A stretch of 64,000 nt of DNA from Clostridium sp. OF09-36 (GCF_003481985.1 NZ_QUMD01000006.1:107354-171353); one strand, 5' to 3'; shown: positions 9,616 through 19,084, counted from the first letter of the stretch. Numbers and translations: made by a program. Notes: a model not told the origin generated them from the sequence alone.

Positions 9616-11898
9616 ATGAAAAAACGGATATTCGGACGAATGATAAAAAAATTAAAGTGGCTTGTGATAATCAGTGTGATGCTTGTTGCATTAGGAACGG
9701 TTGGAATAGGTATTGCCTCGGTGTACCACATGAAATATGCACTTAAAAGTCTGTTTAATATGGAGTTCAACACGGGAAATGATTCCTGGGCTTATGGAGA
9801 CATCTCTTCCTATAATAAGATCGGGGAACGGGCAGTTGCGATAGCGCGATCACGTTTGAACTGGTCTTACAGCCAGGCAAAGAGAACTCTGGAGGGATCC
9901 TGGGACTGTTCTTCCATGGTTGCACGTTGCTACCAGGAGGCCGGCTTTGACTTAAAGGCTATCATGGGAGCACAGTGGTGCATGACAACGGTTGGGTGGA
10001 AGGATTTTGCGACGAAGAACAAACAGTTTATAGAAGAAGCGGATCTTCAGCCCGGAGATGTGATCTGGTATGGGCGGCCATCTGGTAATCACATGATGAT
10101 GTATGCGGGAAATGGACAGGTGATCCATGCAAAGGGGGAAAAATATGGCACGGTGTATGAACCATTGGCCAATACCGGCTACCGGTCGGCAAGGCAGGTA
10201 TATTTTTTCCGGCCTTATCTAAATTTGCTTGATGAAAGTGCCGATGATTCCTCGGATGATGCTTTTTTGGCGGATTCGTCCGGGTATGGGCCTGATAATG
10301 GGATCGTCATGCAGGTGCCGGGCGGGACGGTTTGGACCGGCTGGACGGTATTTGAGTCCGGAAGGGAACGGTTTAACCTGGCAGGAAGCGATGGCGGATA
10401 TGCATATGGCTGCTACCAGTTCGATATCGGGTATTCCCTGGTGGATTTCCTGAAATTTTGCGTTTCCTATAATCAGGCGCACTATGGAGCGTTCCAGCAG
10501 TTTATTGATATGTCTTCCATTGAAAGTGGCTACCGAAAGGAGACGGATACAAAGCCGAGTATGATAAACCCGCCGTTATATTCCAACCGTGCATCCCTGA
10601 TTAATGCATGGCACGCCGCTTATATGAACTATCCGGATGAATTTGCAGGGCTGCAGAGCCGGACTGCCTACGAGGCTTATTATCTGCCGGCGCAGCGTGG
10701 AATGCTATCCAATTATGGCATCAATATAAAAGAATACAGCCCGGCCCTTCGGGGTACTATTTGGTCCCTGGCCATCCGAAACGGAGCAACCGTCAGTAAG
10801 GATAATACAAAGAATGGTTTACGGTCCGCAACGAGTACATATTCTCCAGGGATTGATGAGCGGGAATGGCTTAGCAAAATATATGAGGCAGAGGCGAGGC
10901 GGCACCCTTCCCAGAGAAACCGCTGGGAAACGGAGCAGCTGGCGGCCTGCTTTGCATTTATGAATGGGGCCACACATCTGGGCGGCCTGGATGGAAACTA
11001 TGACGGTGCATTTATTGGTTCACTTAATACGAGTGCGGCAGCAGGCGGTGTTTCCAATGCCATGATGTTGAATGCCATCAAAAACGATGTGGTTTTGACC
11101 GAGAGCGATTACCGGATTTTAAAGATAGACCGGGATACGCTTCTGTACCTGCTGCAGAAAGCATATGACTATGAGACCCAGTATATGTTGCAACGCTCTA
11201 TCACCGTATACGGATTACGGGAGTACCAGATCGAGCATGAAGATGAAGAAGGAAGTTGGTATGAAGATGCTGAGGAATATGTGAGTAAGCAGATACTGGT
11301 CAGCAACGAAGATACGGAGTGTATGCTCCGGCTGGACTGGCAGATGCTCTATATGTATTCCATTCTGGCATCCATGGGAAGAGAAGACCGCAGGGAAACA
11401 GAGGGAGTATGGGACTGGGAGATCACGGTAAAAGATGTGGATGCGGCATTTGATCAGATCGCGATGAAATATGATTATGCTTTTAATGTGATGACAGACG
11501 AAAAATCCGATTATGATTTTGCAACTTGCCAGAGCCTGCCGCATAAGACCGAAATTTACGGAGACCCGGACACAACCAGTGGAAGATATACCTGGTATTA
11601 TCCGAACAGCCTGCTTCGCAGCGTTTCTTCCGGCTATTCTGACCTGGCATATACTTATTCAGGAGGTGAGATAAACGGGATCGCTGAAACCTATCAGAAC
11701 GAACGCTATGAGGGGATACCGGCTGCACTCACGCGGTATTATAATTTTGACCGGTTTCATACACTGGCAAAGTATATGCCGGGTGGAACTGAAGCACTGA
11801 GCCGTTATGAGGCGTATAATCAAAGGGCAGTAATGGGAAATCCTATTATTTATAGCGGGAATTTTGAGCTGAGCATAGGTGATTGGGAATTGCCGTAA
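9616..11898 (+). CDS. Bifunctional NlpC/P60 muralytic protein of a transfer apparatus
   Basis: This is a 760-aa membrane-tethered cell-wall hydrolase, the type used by conjugative elements to open peptidoglycan locally. An N-terminal anchor (LVIISVMLVALGTVGIGIA) precedes a NlpC/P60 domain at about 70-200: WDCSSMVARCYQEAGF with the nucleophile Cys, then GNHMMMYAGNGQVIHA with the His region. At about 245-420 a second domain carries GGYAYGCYQFD, a pattern seen in lysozyme- or chitosanase-like modules of phage and secretion tips; I infer a second muralytic activity. The C-terminal 300 residues are unassigned. It follows the sortase by 45 bp with AGGTAGGAGA upstream of the start. Confidence 0.85.
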   Translation: MKKRIFGRMIKKLKWLVIISVMLVALGTVGIGIASVYHMKYALKSLFNMEFNTGNDSWAYGDISSYNKIGERAVAIARSRLNWSYSQAKRTLEGSWDCSSMVARCYQEAGFDLKAIMGAQWCMTTVGWKDFATKNKQFIEEADLQPGDVIWYGRPSGNHMMMYAGNGQVIHAKGEKYGTVYEPLANTGYRSARQVYFFRPYLNLLDESADDSSDDAFLADSSGYGPDNGIVMQVPGGTVWTGWTVFESGRERFNLAGSDGGYAYGCYQFDIGYSLVDFLKFCVSYNQAHYGAFQQFIDMSSIESGYRKETDTKPSMINPPLYSNRASLINAWHAAYMNYPDEFAGLQSRTAYEAYYLPAQRGMLSNYGINIKEYSPALRGTIWSLAIRNGATVSKDNTKNGLRSATSTYSPGIDEREWLSKIYEAEARRHPSQRNRWETEQLAACFAFMNGATHLGGLDGNYDGAFIGSLNTSAAAGGVSNAMMLNAIKNDVVLTESDYRILKIDRDTLLYLLQKAYDYETQYMLQRSITVYGLREYQIEHEDEEGSWYEDAEEYVSKQILVSNEDTECMLRLDWQMLYMYSILASMGREDRRETEGVWDWEITVKDVDAAFDQIAMKYDYAFNVMTDEKSDYDFATCQSLPHKTEIYGDPDTTSGRYTWYYPNSLLRSVSSGYSDLAYTYSGGEINGIAETYQNERYEGIPAALTRYYNFDRFHTLAKYMPGGTEALSRYEAYNQRAVMGNPIIYSGNFELSIGDWELP

Positions 11899-11954
11899 TA
11901 ATAAATTTAGGGTCTTGTAAATATTCTTAAACATTCATGAAAGCCATGCTTTTT

Positions 11955-11984
11955 ATGACATTATTAATGAGTATATGATATAAT
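11955..11984 (+). promoter_or_regulatory. Predicted sigma-A promoter
   Basis: ATGACA at 11955-11960 and TATAAT at 11979-11984 are separated by 18 bp. The promoter would drive the small membrane peptide gene at 12091, leaving a leader of about 100 nt in which I see no clear structure. Confidence 0.55.
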
Positions 11985-12090
11985 TGTTGTATAAAAAGAA
12001 TTTGTCATTTATGTAGTAATGCAATCATTGAGACAGGCTATTTAACGAAAGAGATACTCGGAAATTATAAAAACAGGAGAGGTGATAAGA

Positions 12091-12216
12091 ATGACATCAG
12101 GTTTTATATTGACTTATCTTGGTGGAGTAATTATTCAAGCTATTGCAAATGTCTTTGTATACACCCCCGCAATCATTATTGCATTATACATATATGAGCG
12201 ATTTATAAAAAAGTAA
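12091..12216 (+). CDS. 41-aa hydrophobic membrane peptide
   Basis: ATG 12091 is preceded by AGGAGAGGTGATAAG, a very strong ribosome site, and encodes 41 residues. The peptide has two short hydrophobic stretches (FILTYLGGVIIQAIANVFVY and PAIIIALYIY) and a basic end ERFIKK. That layout fits a small integral membrane protein, or a type I toxin-like or regulatory peptide. It follows a promoter and stands at the junction between the mobile element and chromosomal genes. Function unknown. Confidence 0.6.
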   Translation: MTSGFILTYLGGVIIQAIANVFVYTPAIIIALYIYERFIKK

Positions 12217-12255
12217 TGGTAAGGGAGATCTGCAATCATTAAAATTCTGATAGCC

Positions 12256-12360
12256 ATGACAGTTATGTTTGCGCTGCTGATCTTTCCTGGAGCAGGACTG
12301 ATAGAGGGGATGAACTGTGCTTATTTTAGAAGAAACCAGGTCATTAAAGGAAGATTTTGA
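12256..12360 (+). CDS. Possible second small hydrophobic peptide
   Basis: An open frame of 34 codons from ATG 12256 encodes MTVMFALLIFPGAGLIEGMN followed by a basic tail. The hydrophobic frame extends a few codons upstream (IIKILIA) and GGGAG lies near 12223, so a non-ATG start is possible. It directly follows the 41-aa peptide gene, suggesting a two-peptide operon. The call rests only on hydrophobicity and position. Confidence 0.3.
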   Translation: MTVMFALLIFPGAGLIEGMNCAYFRRNQVIKGRF

Positions 12361-12415
12361 TCGTATATCAAATAATAAGAGCAGAAATCATATAAAGCAA
12401 AAAAGAGGAAATTAC

Positions 12416-13192
12416 ATGAACAGACCGGCAATCATCTTTTTTGATATAGACGGCACGCTTCTGGATTTTGGGAAAAAAGATCTTTCACCGAAAACCCGTG
12501 AAGCTTTGTTGAAACTAAGGGCAAACGGCATCCGTATCTGCATCGCCACAGGAAGATCTCCTCTTGCAGTGCCAAAGTTTGAGGGTGTAGAATTTGATGC
12601 ATACCTGACCTATAACGGATGTTACTGCTATGAGGGCAGCAAAACGATTTACAGCAATCCAATGTCTCTGGAAGATGTTCAGACAATCATACAGAATGCG
12701 GCTTCCATGGAGCGGGCGTTGTCGGTGGCAACAAAGGACAGGCTCATTTCCAATGGAACGGATCCAGATCTGGAGGAGTACTATGCGTTTGGAAACCAGA
12801 AGGTCACGATTTCAGATGAGTTTGATGAAGTCTCCAGAGGAGAGGTCTATCAGCTTTTAATGGCCTGTCGCAAGGAAGAATATGCGCAGGTGCTGCAGAA
12901 TACCCAAGAAGCTAAGATTACGTCCTGGTGGGATCGCGCGGTGGATATCATCCCGGCAGGCGGAGGAAAAGGAACCGGCATTTCGAAGATGCTGGAGTAT
13001 TATGGCATTGACCGGTCACAGGCCATGGCTTTTGGGGATGGAAACAACGACATTGAAATGTTCCAGGCGGTAGATATGGGCGTTGCCATGGAGAATGCAT
13101 CCGATGACCTGAAAGCAGTGGCAGCAGATACCTGTGACCATGTGGCTGAAGACGGAGTGTACCGCTATTGTGTGAAACATAGTCTGATTTGA
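12416..13192 (+). CDS. Cof-type HAD-IIB hydrolase
   Basis: This is a 258-aa cytoplasmic phosphatase of the Cof/YbiV group that dephosphorylates sugar or nucleotide phosphates. Motif I is FFDIDGTLLDF, motif II is in CIATGRS, and motifs III/IV are GGGKGTGISKML and AFGDGNNDIEMF. The C-terminal VAMENASDDLKAVAADTC is typical. ATG 12416 with AGAGGAAAT upstream is preferred over earlier in-frame codons. It is the first gene of clearly chromosomal character after the mobile region. Confidence 0.9.
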   Translation: MNRPAIIFFDIDGTLLDFGKKDLSPKTREALLKLRANGIRICIATGRSPLAVPKFEGVEFDAYLTYNGCYCYEGSKTIYSNPMSLEDVQTIIQNAASMERALSVATKDRLISNGTDPDLEEYYAFGNQKVTISDEFDEVSRGEVYQLLMACRKEEYAQVLQNTQEAKITSWWDRAVDIIPAGGGKGTGISKMLEYYGIDRSQAMAFGDGNNDIEMFQAVDMGVAMENASDDLKAVAADTCDHVAEDGVYRYCVKHSLI

Positions 13193-13373
13193 TAATATAT
13201 GATTTTGACAGCATCGTAGAGGAAAAGAATGAAAAATATAAAGTATGAAAGCGATCAGCCGCTTGCAAGGCTGGAACCTGGCGATAAGGCGATCATCCGT
13301 GTTACACATTTTCCTTTCGCCCGGGAGAATGATAAGGAAAGATATAAGAATGTGCCTGCAGGAGATAGATTCT

Positions 13374-14048
13374 ATGAGAAAGAAAAATAATAAAACCATT
13401 ACCGCGATCGGCATGGCTGCACTGCTGACAGCAGCAGGCGTGATCACTGCCTGCGCGGCGCAGTCCCCGACCATTGTTGCAGGAAGCAGCACGGCGCAGG
13501 CCGAAGCAGAACAGCCGGGACCAGGAACAGCAGGAAGCCAGGAGGAGAGCGCGCAGGCACCGATCTGGGGCAGCATTACGAGTGTGAATGGAAGCAGCAT
13601 TGACTTAAACTGCCCGTCCGGCAGCATGATCGAGGGCGATGTCATTGTACAGATTTCCGGTGATACGCTGATCCTCGATGGGGAGAACGGCTATCCGGTT
13701 GACTTAAAAGATCTTCAGGAAGGCGATACCGTATACGCCTACATCGGACCGGCCATGACCATGAGCCTGCCGCCGCAGACAAGCGGTGAGGTCCTTATTG
13801 CAAAGATTCCGGCGGATATGAAAGCGCCGGAGTACATCACTGTAAAATCCATGACAGCAGACGCGGACGGAAACTGGAAGCTGGTTTCCACTGCAGGTAC
13901 AGAGTACGCGGTAGCAGCAGACTGCCGCATCATGCCATACCTGACCAGACAGATTGTTTCCCTGGAAGATGTGGCACAGGGCAGTAACCTGCTTGTCTGG
14001 AGCAATGCCGAGAACCAGGCACAGAAGCTGGTATTGTTCGCGAGATAG
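13374..14048 (+). CDS. Putative lipoprotein with beta-rich domain
   Basis: The start at 13374 follows CAGGAGATAG. The 224-aa product has an N-terminal signal with lipobox-like GVITAC, then a Gln/Glu/Gly-rich linker. The beta-rich C-terminal domain (WGSITSVNGSSIDLNC, then LKDLQEGDTVYAYIGPAMT) reads like an OB-like extracellular domain common in Lachnospiraceae. No enzymatic motif is seen. It may form part of a cell-envelope pair with the lipoprotein at 14189. Confidence 0.65.
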   Translation: MRKKNNKTITAIGMAALLTAAGVITACAAQSPTIVAGSSTAQAEAEQPGPGTAGSQEESAQAPIWGSITSVNGSSIDLNCPSGSMIEGDVIVQISGDTLILDGENGYPVDLKDLQEGDTVYAYIGPAMTMSLPPQTSGEVLIAKIPADMKAPEYITVKSMTADADGNWKLVSTAGTEYAVAADCRIMPYLTRQIVSLEDVAQGSNLLVWSNAENQAQKLVLFAR

Positions 14049-14071
14049 AAGGGAACGGATTTGACCGGAAA

Positions 14072-14124
14072 ACAGAATGAAATGTCCTGTGCGCAAGCGA
14101 TGATTGCGGCAGGGCATTTTCTGT
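14072..14124 (+). terminator. Probable terminator hairpin
   Basis: ACAGAA (14072-14077) and AAATGTCCTG (14080-14089) pair with CAGGGCATTT (14110-14119) and TTCTGT. The pairing T-run lies inside the 3' arm. It separates two lipoprotein genes. Confidence 0.5.
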
Positions 14125-14188
14125 ATGAATCTGTTTGGCGGCAGTCTTACACAGAAAGATATCTATTGGAAATGGAGGAGATCAGAGT

Positions 14189-15826
14189 ATGAAAAAACAG
14201 ATATTGATGATGGCGGCAGCGGTGATGGCGGCATCCTGCATGGCAGGAGGATGCGGAAAAAAAGCAGCGAGTGTGGAGCGGATCTCCGGCGAGGAACGGA
14301 ATCATGATGCGGATCCGGCTGCGCAGGAACCGGAATCCGGGACGGATGCAGAGGAAGTGCCGGAGTCAGAATCTGACAGACAGAACGAAACTTCCGGGAC
14401 AATCCTCTTAGAGATTCCGGCAGAGTACGACGGAGAGTGGGAGGATGGAAAATCCCTGATTTCCGTGAAAACATCTCAGGTGCATCTTCTGGATGAGAAC
14501 CACCCGGAATTGCAGAAATCCCTGGATGCGCTGAATCAGAAGAATCTGGATGCACAGAAGGCATTTCTGGAGGAGAACCGGGAAGATGCCCGCATGATGT
14601 ACCAGACCAATCCGGAGATGATGGAAAACAATGGCTGGGAGTCGGAACTCACCGTAACGGCGGTCCGGGCAGCTGAAAGGGTTCTCTGCCTGATGCAGAC
14701 GGAATATACCTGGCTTGGCGGCGCGCATCCATATACTTATATCACAGGAATCACGTATGATACAAAAACGGGAGAAGAATTGTCTCTGGAGGATATTGCG
14801 GCTGATTACGATGGAATTTATGATTATGTCTGCACAAAACTGCCGGAAGAGAACGACCCGGATATGTTTTTTGAAGGGTATGAGGACACTGTAAAAGCCA
14901 TGTTTTACGGTGAAAACGCGGATTACAGTTCGATACGCTGGTTCCTTACCGACGAAGGGGTAACCATCTGGTTTAACCAGTATGACATTGCGCCATATGC
15001 GGCAGGACCAGTCAGCGTAGAAATTCCTTTTGCGGAAGGACTGGTAAAACAGCAGTATGGCACACAGAAAACCTCCTATGTAAAAGAACTTCCGGAGAAT
15101 GGAACCGCAGACGTGGATGTGGATGGCGACGGAAAAAAAGAATCTGTGAGCTATACGGTGGATCGCGATGAATATGGAAACGGAGGAGCCATCACGGTGA
15201 CCTGCGGTGATACTTCTTACAGTACCGCTTTCCTGATGGAGCAGGATTACGGCGCTTCCGGCGGCTATTCCTCGGAAGGCTGTATCCTTCATACGGAAGA
15301 AGGGAAAACGTATCTGTATCTGCAGCATCAGGACGATAATGACATCCGCTATCTGAATCTTTTTGACCTGAGCACCGGAACGCCGGTCTATCTGACATAC
15401 TGCGGCCGTGCGTGGTATGATTCTCCGATCACGGACCCGGAGCATTTCATTTTGTGGGATTGGGAAGATGTTCTTGGAACCTACAGCGCATACCGGATCT
15501 ACCATGTGGGAGAGGATGGCGTACCTGCAAGCGATGGCACGCTCTTCCGTCTTGGCCCGGTCAGCCGGGAAAATCCGATCGTGCTGGTATCTACCCGCGA
15601 TCTTGAGGTGACGGTAGTGGAGAAAAACGCGGAAAAACCGGAAACCATTCCGTCTGGCAGTTCCTTTACCATTACCGGTACGGATGGCATGAGCTTCGTG
15701 GAAGCAGAGCTGGATGATGGACGCACCTGCCGGATCCCGGTACGAAAAGGGGATGGCGAATGGGAGTGGAAGATTAACGGTGTCAGTGAGTACGACTGTT
15801 TTGAACAGATTCCTTATGCCGGATAG
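14189..15826 (+). CDS. Lipoprotein with DUF4163/DUF3298-like region
   Basis: ATG 14189 follows GGAGGAGATCAG. The 545-aa product has a lipoprotein signal (CMAGGCGKK), an acidic linker, then a region (about 75-300) resembling DUF4163/DUF3298 of RsiV-like envelope proteins: TEYTWLGGAHPYTYITG, YDTKTGEELSLEDI, AEGLVKQQYG. From about 310 there is a calcium-binding-like DVDVDGDGKKESVSYTVD repeat, then an unassigned beta-rich tail with an SH3-like ending (RTCRIPVRKGDGEWEW). An extracellular sensor or wall-binding role is likely, but this is inference. Confidence 0.7.
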   Translation: MKKQILMMAAAVMAASCMAGGCGKKAASVERISGEERNHDADPAAQEPESGTDAEEVPESESDRQNETSGTILLEIPAEYDGEWEDGKSLISVKTSQVHLLDENHPELQKSLDALNQKNLDAQKAFLEENREDARMMYQTNPEMMENNGWESELTVTAVRAAERVLCLMQTEYTWLGGAHPYTYITGITYDTKTGEELSLEDIAADYDGIYDYVCTKLPEENDPDMFFEGYEDTVKAMFYGENADYSSIRWFLTDEGVTIWFNQYDIAPYAAGPVSVEIPFAEGLVKQQYGTQKTSYVKELPENGTADVDVDGDGKKESVSYTVDRDEYGNGGAITVTCGDTSYSTAFLMEQDYGASGGYSSEGCILHTEEGKTYLYLQHQDDNDIRYLNLFDLSTGTPVYLTYCGRAWYDSPITDPEHFILWDWEDVLGTYSAYRIYHVGEDGVPASDGTLFRLGPVSRENPIVLVSTRDLEVTVVEKNAEKPETIPSGSSFTITGTDGMSFVEAELDDGRTCRIPVRKGDGEWEWKINGVSEYDCFEQIPYAG

Positions 15827-15876
15827 AGGAGGAAAGGCGCACCGTAACAAAAAAGAGCGAAAGGACAGAGAATACG

Positions 15877-16692
15877 ATGAAATTACGCGCAGATTTTCAT
15901 ACACACACAACTTACTGTGACGGAAAGAGCACACCGCGCCAGATGGTGGAGGCGGCGTACCGCATGGGACTGACGGATCTTGGGATTTCCGGCCATGCGG
16001 ATTATTCCATGTGGGAACCGGGGTTTGGCATGTCCGATGAGGCGCTTGCCGCGTATAAGCAGGAACTCGAAGCACTGCGGGAAGAGTATGCCGGAAAAAT
16101 CAATCTTTATATCGGGATTGAACTCGACACGCTGGGACCGGTGCAGCAGGCGGAATACGCCATCGGATCCACGCACAGTGTCTTAAAAGACGGGCATCTG
16201 GTAACGGTGGATGATACGGAGGAAAAGCTGGTCTGTGCGGTGGAAACACTCTGGAACGGCGACTGGTATGCGTTCGCGAGAGATTACTATGAGCTGGAAG
16301 CAACGGTTTACGATAAACTTCACTGCGACTGGGTCGGCCATTTTGACCTGCTCACCAAATTCAATGAGGGCTATAAGCATTTCAATGAAACGAAAGATGC
16401 CTACCTCGAACCAGCGCTCGCTGCCATGAAAAAGTTAAACAGCCAGGGACTCCCGTTTGAAATCAACACCGGAGCCATGTCCCGCGGCTACCGCACCGCG
16501 CCGTACCCGAACCCGGTTCTGTTAAAAGAACTTCACGCCATGGGCGGTCGCATCATAATCAATTCCGACAGCCACAGCGCAGACACCATCGCCTACGCCT
16601 TCGATCAGGCTCAGAAACTTGCCTATGACTGCGGCTTCCGCAAGGTAACGGTATTAACTCCACAAGGATTTCAGGAGATTCCGTTAGAATAA
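15877..16692 (+). CDS. PHP-domain phosphatase, HisJ-like
   Basis: This is a 271-aa metal-dependent phosphoesterase of the PHP family (histidinol-phosphatase type). Metal ligands are visible in DFHTHTTYCDG, GISGHADYSMW, GIELDT, IGSTHSV, HCDWVGHFDLL and INSDSHSADTIAYAF. No other histidine-biosynthesis gene is present, so the substrate may be histidinol phosphate or another small phosphoester. It ends just before a bidirectional terminator shared with the convergent symporter gene. Confidence 0.88.
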   Translation: MKLRADFHTHTTYCDGKSTPRQMVEAAYRMGLTDLGISGHADYSMWEPGFGMSDEALAAYKQELEALREEYAGKINLYIGIELDTLGPVQQAEYAIGSTHSVLKDGHLVTVDDTEEKLVCAVETLWNGDWYAFARDYYELEATVYDKLHCDWVGHFDLLTKFNEGYKHFNETKDAYLEPALAAMKKLNSQGLPFEINTGAMSRGYRTAPYPNPVLLKELHAMGGRIIINSDSHSADTIAYAFDQAQKLAYDCGFRKVTVLTPQGFQEIPLE

Positions 16693-16699
16693 AAAATAA

Positions 16700-16746
16700 G
16701 AGCAGATTCTATTTGATATGATCGATAGAATCTGCTCTCGTTTTTA
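16700..16746. terminator. Bidirectional terminator
   Basis: A perfect 13-bp inverted repeat, GAGCAGATTCTAT (16700-16712) and ATAGAATCTGCTC (16725-16737), has A-rich sequence on the left and a T-run on the right. It serves the PHP gene (+) and the convergent AGCS gene (-). Confidence 0.9.
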
Positions 16747-16752
16747 TTTCAG

Positions 16753-18148
16753 CTAGGCATTCTTGCCTTCCGTTTCAAAATATTCTTTTGTCAGTTTAAA
16801 TACTGTTCCGGACAGCAGGAACACACCAATCAGGTTCGGGATCGCCATCAGTCCATTGAAGGTATCCGCGATGCTCCATAACAGTCCCAGATCTACGGTC
16901 GCGCCTAAGATCGCAACCAGGGAGTAAGCTACCATGAATGTTGATGACCTTCTCATCGAAGATGAACTCAATACACCGCGCGCCGTAAAGACCCCATCCG
17001 ATAATGGTGGAGAAGGCGAAGCAGCACATGGACACTGCGGTGAAGATGGATACCCAGCTTCCGTAGGTGGAGGTAAAGCCGGAGATGGTCAGTTCTGCGC
17101 CGGCAGCCTGTCCGTAGGTTACCGGAACGCCGCTGCACAGGATAACCAGAGCAGTCAGCGTACAGATGACGATGGTATCGGTGAACACCTCAAAGATACC
17201 GAAGAAGCCCTGCTTGACCGGTTTTTTGGTATCTGCGCAGGCATGGGCGATGGATCCGGTACCAAGACCGGCCTCGTTGGAGAAGATGCCGCGGGATACG
17301 CCGCGCTTCATACTTGTGAAGAAGCTTCCGATGATGCCTCCGGTTACCGCCTGCGGGTTGAACGCGCCCTCAAAGATCATGGAGAACACGAGCGGGATGC
17401 GGCTTGCGTGGAGCAGTACCACGCCGAGAGCAAGCAGGATGTAGAGAAGCGCCATGAACGGAACCAGTTTCTCAGCCACGTTTCCGATACGCTTAACGCC
17501 GCCAAGAAGCACAAGGCCTACCAGAAAGGCAAGAATGATGCCGATCACAAGGCAGACAACCGGCTTTGTCTGGTCGTTGATGAGCTGGTAGTTCTCTAAC
17601 GCAGAGTTGATTGCAGTGGTGATGGTGTTAACCTGGGTTGCGTTTCCGGTTCCGAATACGGTCAGAACACCGAAAGTGGAAAACAGAACAGCAAGCCAGT
17701 TCCATTTTGGTCCGAGACCATTCTTGATGTAGTACATCGGTCCGCCGACCAGATCTCCGTTTTTGTTTCTCTCACGGAAGTGGACAGCGAGTGTCACCTC
17801 AGCGAATTTGGTGCACATGCCAAGAGCCGCGGAAACCCACATCCAGAAGACGGCACCCGGGCCGCCAATGGCGATCGCGCCTGCGACACCGGCAATGTTT
17901 CCGGTTCCAACGGTAGCAGCCAGAGCTGTGCAGACTGCCTGGAACGGAGTCATGGCACCGTCGGAAGCATCGCGTTTGCGGAAAATGCGTCCGATGGTCA
18001 CACGGATGGCATAAGGGAATTTGCGGATCTGCAGAAAGCGCAGGCCAAAGCTTAAGTAAAGGCCAACACCAATGATACAGATCATGGCAGGAACTCCCCA
18101 GATGAAGTTGTTGATCACATTATTAATGGATTCGATCGTGTTTAACAT
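16753..18148 (-). CDS. Sodium:alanine/glycine symporter (AGCS family), one frameshift
   Basis: This is an integral membrane sodium-coupled amino-acid importer of about 464 aa with ten or more hydrophobic segments. The family signature GTGNIAGVAGAIAIGGPGAV is near residue 80, with GIFSNEAGLGTGSIAHA further on. The frame breaks near 16940: FDEKVIN continues as FMVAYSLVAILGATVDL only after removing one base, so this shift looks like an extra base rather than a loss. AGAAAGG precedes the start on the minus strand. The gene is monocistronic between the mntP terminator and the shared terminator at 16700. Confidence 0.9.
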
Positions 18149-18250
18149 AGGGATACCTTTCTTTTGTCAGAATAAAAAAATCATACCATAATATAGAAGA
18201 AATGTACACAAAAAACGCGGTCTGTGCTGAGAAACGAAAAAAATAAAGTG

Positions 18251-18286
18251 AAAAAAAGCACCGGCTCTTTTAGAAGAACAGGTGCT
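18251..18286 (-). terminator. Terminator of mntP
   Basis: On the minus strand AGCACC (18281-18286) pairs with GGTGCT (18258-18263), followed by seven T. The hairpin overlaps the mntP stop codon. Confidence 0.85.
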
Positions 18287-18827
18287 CCATGAGGATTTTG
18301 AAGCCGATCAGAATCAGAATGATGCCGCCGGTCCGTTCTGCCCTGGATTTGTAGCGTGCTCCAAACGCGGTGCCGACCTTGACTCCGATCACGGAAATAA
18401 AAAAGGTGGTGCATCCGATAAAGGCAATTGCCGGAAAAATCCGTACTTCCAGAAATGCGAAGGTGACGCCGACCGCCAGCGCGTCGATGCTTGTTGCGAT
18501 GGCGAGCAGCAGCATGGTCCTCACATCCACAGACGCGTCGCAGGATTCGGTGTCCTGTTCCAGGGATTCTTTGACCATGTTAAAGCCAATGATGCCAAGC
18601 AGGATGAACGCAATCCAGTGGTCATAGGTTTTGATGGCACCCTGAAAGCGGATGCCAAGCAGGTAGCCAAGCCATGGCATAAGTGCCTGAAAACCGCCGA
18701 AATAGAGACCGATGACAAACGCGTGTTTGAGACGCATCGTCTGCATGGAAAGTCCTTTGCACACAGAAACGGCAAACGCGTCCATAGACAGTCCGACAGC
18801 AAGAAGAAAAAGTTCAATGAGAGACAT
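18270..18827 (-). CDS. mntP: Manganese efflux pump MntP
   Basis: This 185-aa protein with six membrane helices exports Mn2+. The two halves each carry the family Asp-Ala motif: GLSMDAFAVSVCKG near residue 15 and IATSIDALAVGVTFAF near 112. Length is typical. GGAGGTATCCTT lies upstream of the start. I looked for a yybP-ykoY manganese riboswitch in the leader and did not see its conserved core, so control may be at the promoter (18853-18881). Confidence 0.93.
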   Translation of the reverse strand: MSLIELFLLAVGLSMDAFAVSVCKGLSMQTMRLKHAFVIGLYFGGFQALMPWLGYLLGIRFQGAIKTYDHWIAFILLGIIGFNMVKESLEQDTESCDASVDVRTMLLLAIATSIDALAVGVTFAFLEVRIFPAIAFIGCTTFFISVIGVKVGTAFGARYKSRAERTGGIILILIGFKILMEHLFF

Positions 18828-18852
18828 AAGGATACCTCCGTATATTCTATTA

Positions 18853-18881
18853 AGTATATGAAGAAATGCGGGATTTTACAA
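18853..18881 (-). promoter_or_regulatory. mntP promoter
   Basis: On the minus strand TTGTAA (18876-18881) and TATACT (18853-18858) are spaced 17 bp. Transcription would start about 20 bp before the mntP start codon, leaving no room for a riboswitch. Confidence 0.7.
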
Positions 18882-19084
18882 GCAGAAAACGTAAATCAGG
18901 TTACAGACAGCATCAATCGCAGTCAGCATTATGGGGCGGGAGAAAAAGCCGGTGGCATGCTTCGTTTTCACTATGAAAATTGATAGTGACTTACAAATTT
19001 GCTGGTATATTTCAAAACAGGAGCAGATCCGTTAATATGAAGGAATCAGATCACTGATACAGTTACGAAACAGGAGGAACCTTC

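Noticed and set aside
14408..16075. Long minus-strand open frame (555 aa)
   Set aside because: It is antisense to the lipoprotein and PHP genes, has an unlikely His/Arg/Ile composition and no ribosome site. It is a shadow of high-GC codon use on the plus strand.
16934..17599. Plus-strand open frame opposite the AGCS gene
   Set aside because: It has Gly/Asp/His-rich shadow composition, and the minus strand encodes an obvious membrane symporter.
18828..18960. yybP-ykoY manganese riboswitch before mntP
   Set aside because: The conserved core was not found, and the predicted promoter leaves only about 20 nt of leader.
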